DNA from: Mesostigma viride
Lineage: Eukaryota > Streptophyta > Mesostigmatophyceae > Mesostigmatales > Mesostigmataceae
DNA length: 50,998 bases
Direction: 5' to 3'
Assembly (NCBI GenBank): GCA_009746045.1
Contig: RPFO01000165.1
Coordinates: 6,953,036 to 7,004,033 of the forward strand
Shown: one piece after another, positions 50,345 to 50,998 of the stretch
Position numbering within the stretch: the first letter of the stretch is position 1
Layout of the letters: the number at the start of each line of letters is the position of its first letter
The notes under the pieces: generated by a model
What the model was told of the DNA's origin: nothing
The model's database searches: none
Seen by the model: only the letters and a program-made list of their open reading frames with translations
Position numbers and translations under genes: made by a program

Positions 50345-50998
50345 ATACTCCGCCTCTTAGACGACATCGAGGTCAACTACCCTACTTCAGGCCGCTTCAA
50401 GCTGCTCGGCAGTTGGCTTCCCGACTGCGAGGACGACCTGACGACACGGATCGGCATGGCGTGGGCGCAACTCCATGACCACCGCCGCTGGTGGAGCAAC
50501 CCCGCCCTACCCCGGATCGTCAAGCGTGACCTCTTCAAGGTCGTCATTCTGACGATCCTGACCTACGGCGCCGAGACCTGGACACTGACGCAGGAGCTGG
50601 AGCAATATGCCTCGACGGCAACGTCACTGGCTATTAATAGACATGTGACTGCGTCACCAAAATGCTGCGCAAGACCCTTAACATCCCCTTTGGTTTGCAC
50701 ATTAGTAATGAGGATTTGTACGCTGATTTGCCCAATGTTCCCCACTTTCTTATGCACAGGCGCCTGGGCCTAGCCGGGCACCTCGCCCGCACAGATCAGG
50801 CCGTATACGCACATCAGATAGGCTATAGCTGGCACCAAGCCCGCCCAGCCTGGGCGTTATGTCCTCACCTGGCGTGCCCCAGGCCGCGCGCGGCAGGGCT
50901 GCCACCCGTGGACTTTTCGTGATCGACTCGGCATGGACATGTGCTACACTAGACGTGACGGGCTGACACCCGGGCAGCCTCCTGCTTTGTCTGTAATA
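50345..50998 (+). mobile_element. LINE copy B, right part (RT thumb and C-terminal region)
   Basis: Starts with the second ATACTCCGCCT and continues the RT frame: LLDDIEVNYPTSGRFKLLGS, HDHRRWWSNPALPRIVKRDL, LTYGAETWTLTQELE, the region after the RT palm in many LINEs. A small insert (tggctattaatagacatgtg) flanked by cgtcac repeats at about 50620-50655 breaks the frame. It then continues MLRKTLNIPFGLHISNEDLY and HRRLGLAGHLARTDQAVYAH. It is probably cut by the window end. Confidence 0.8.

Noticed and set aside
1-50998. tRNA, rRNA or riboswitch genes
   Set aside because: No cloverleaf with intact A/B boxes and no rRNA-like stretch was seen on either strand by eye; a covariance search was not possible.

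Overview
The window is eukaryotic nuclear DNA, most likely from a green alga with a large repeat-rich genome. A prasinophyte of the Cymbomonas/Pyramimonadales kind would fit, but that is a guess from style; no marker gene fixes the species. The support is GT-AG introns with matching phases, GC-rich coding exons in AT-richer surroundings, Ser/Pro/Gly-rich giant tail exons, hAT, piggyBac-like and LINE transposon remnants, and a very high density of minisatellites. There are no prokaryotic features: no operons, Shine-Dalgarno sites or CRISPR arrays.

Layout. 1-2355: hAT-family transposase gene, broken by an apparent one-base indel in a C-run. 2356-8032: mostly non-coding, with a 962-bp TTAA-flanked piggyBac-type non-autonomous element (5221-6182) and a G-rich array (6547-6845). 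8033-33235: one long gene on the + strand that I reconstruct from 18 exons. It encodes a leishmanolysin-like (peptidase M8) ectodomain, a Cys-rich region, an EGF-like module, a repeat-type extracellular domain, one transmembrane helix and a cytoplasmic tail of about 1,620 residues carried by a single 4.9-kb last exon. The zinc motif is degenerate (QEVMR in place of HExxH), so it is probably a pseudoprotease or receptor. 33236-39987: transposon graveyard (a MITE-like element, a concentric tetranucleotide microsatellite, LINE copy A, a hAT remnant and a 69-bp minisatellite). 39988-47387: a second membrane-protein gene with the same 3' architecture (a TM exon ending in phase 1, then one 4.9-kb exon coding about 1,640 tail residues); its ectodomain exons are not identified. 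47941-50998: LINE copy B, split by a 2.0-kb insertion that carries only a LINE ORF1 and is flanked by an 11-bp target-site duplication.

The most unusual signal is in the introns of the M8-like gene. Most of them contain degenerate copies ('echoes') of their own exon-intron junctions: the last 10-50 bases of the upstream exon plus its GT donor, or the acceptor plus the start of the downstream exon. Some are single copies and some are amplified into arrays (86 bp x5, about 90 bp x4, 19 bp arrays). This looks like intron growth by local duplication at splice junctions and creates many decoy splice sites.

Two coding frames (hAT gene, M8 tail) break exactly at homopolymer runs, so assembly or read errors are as likely as real mutations there.
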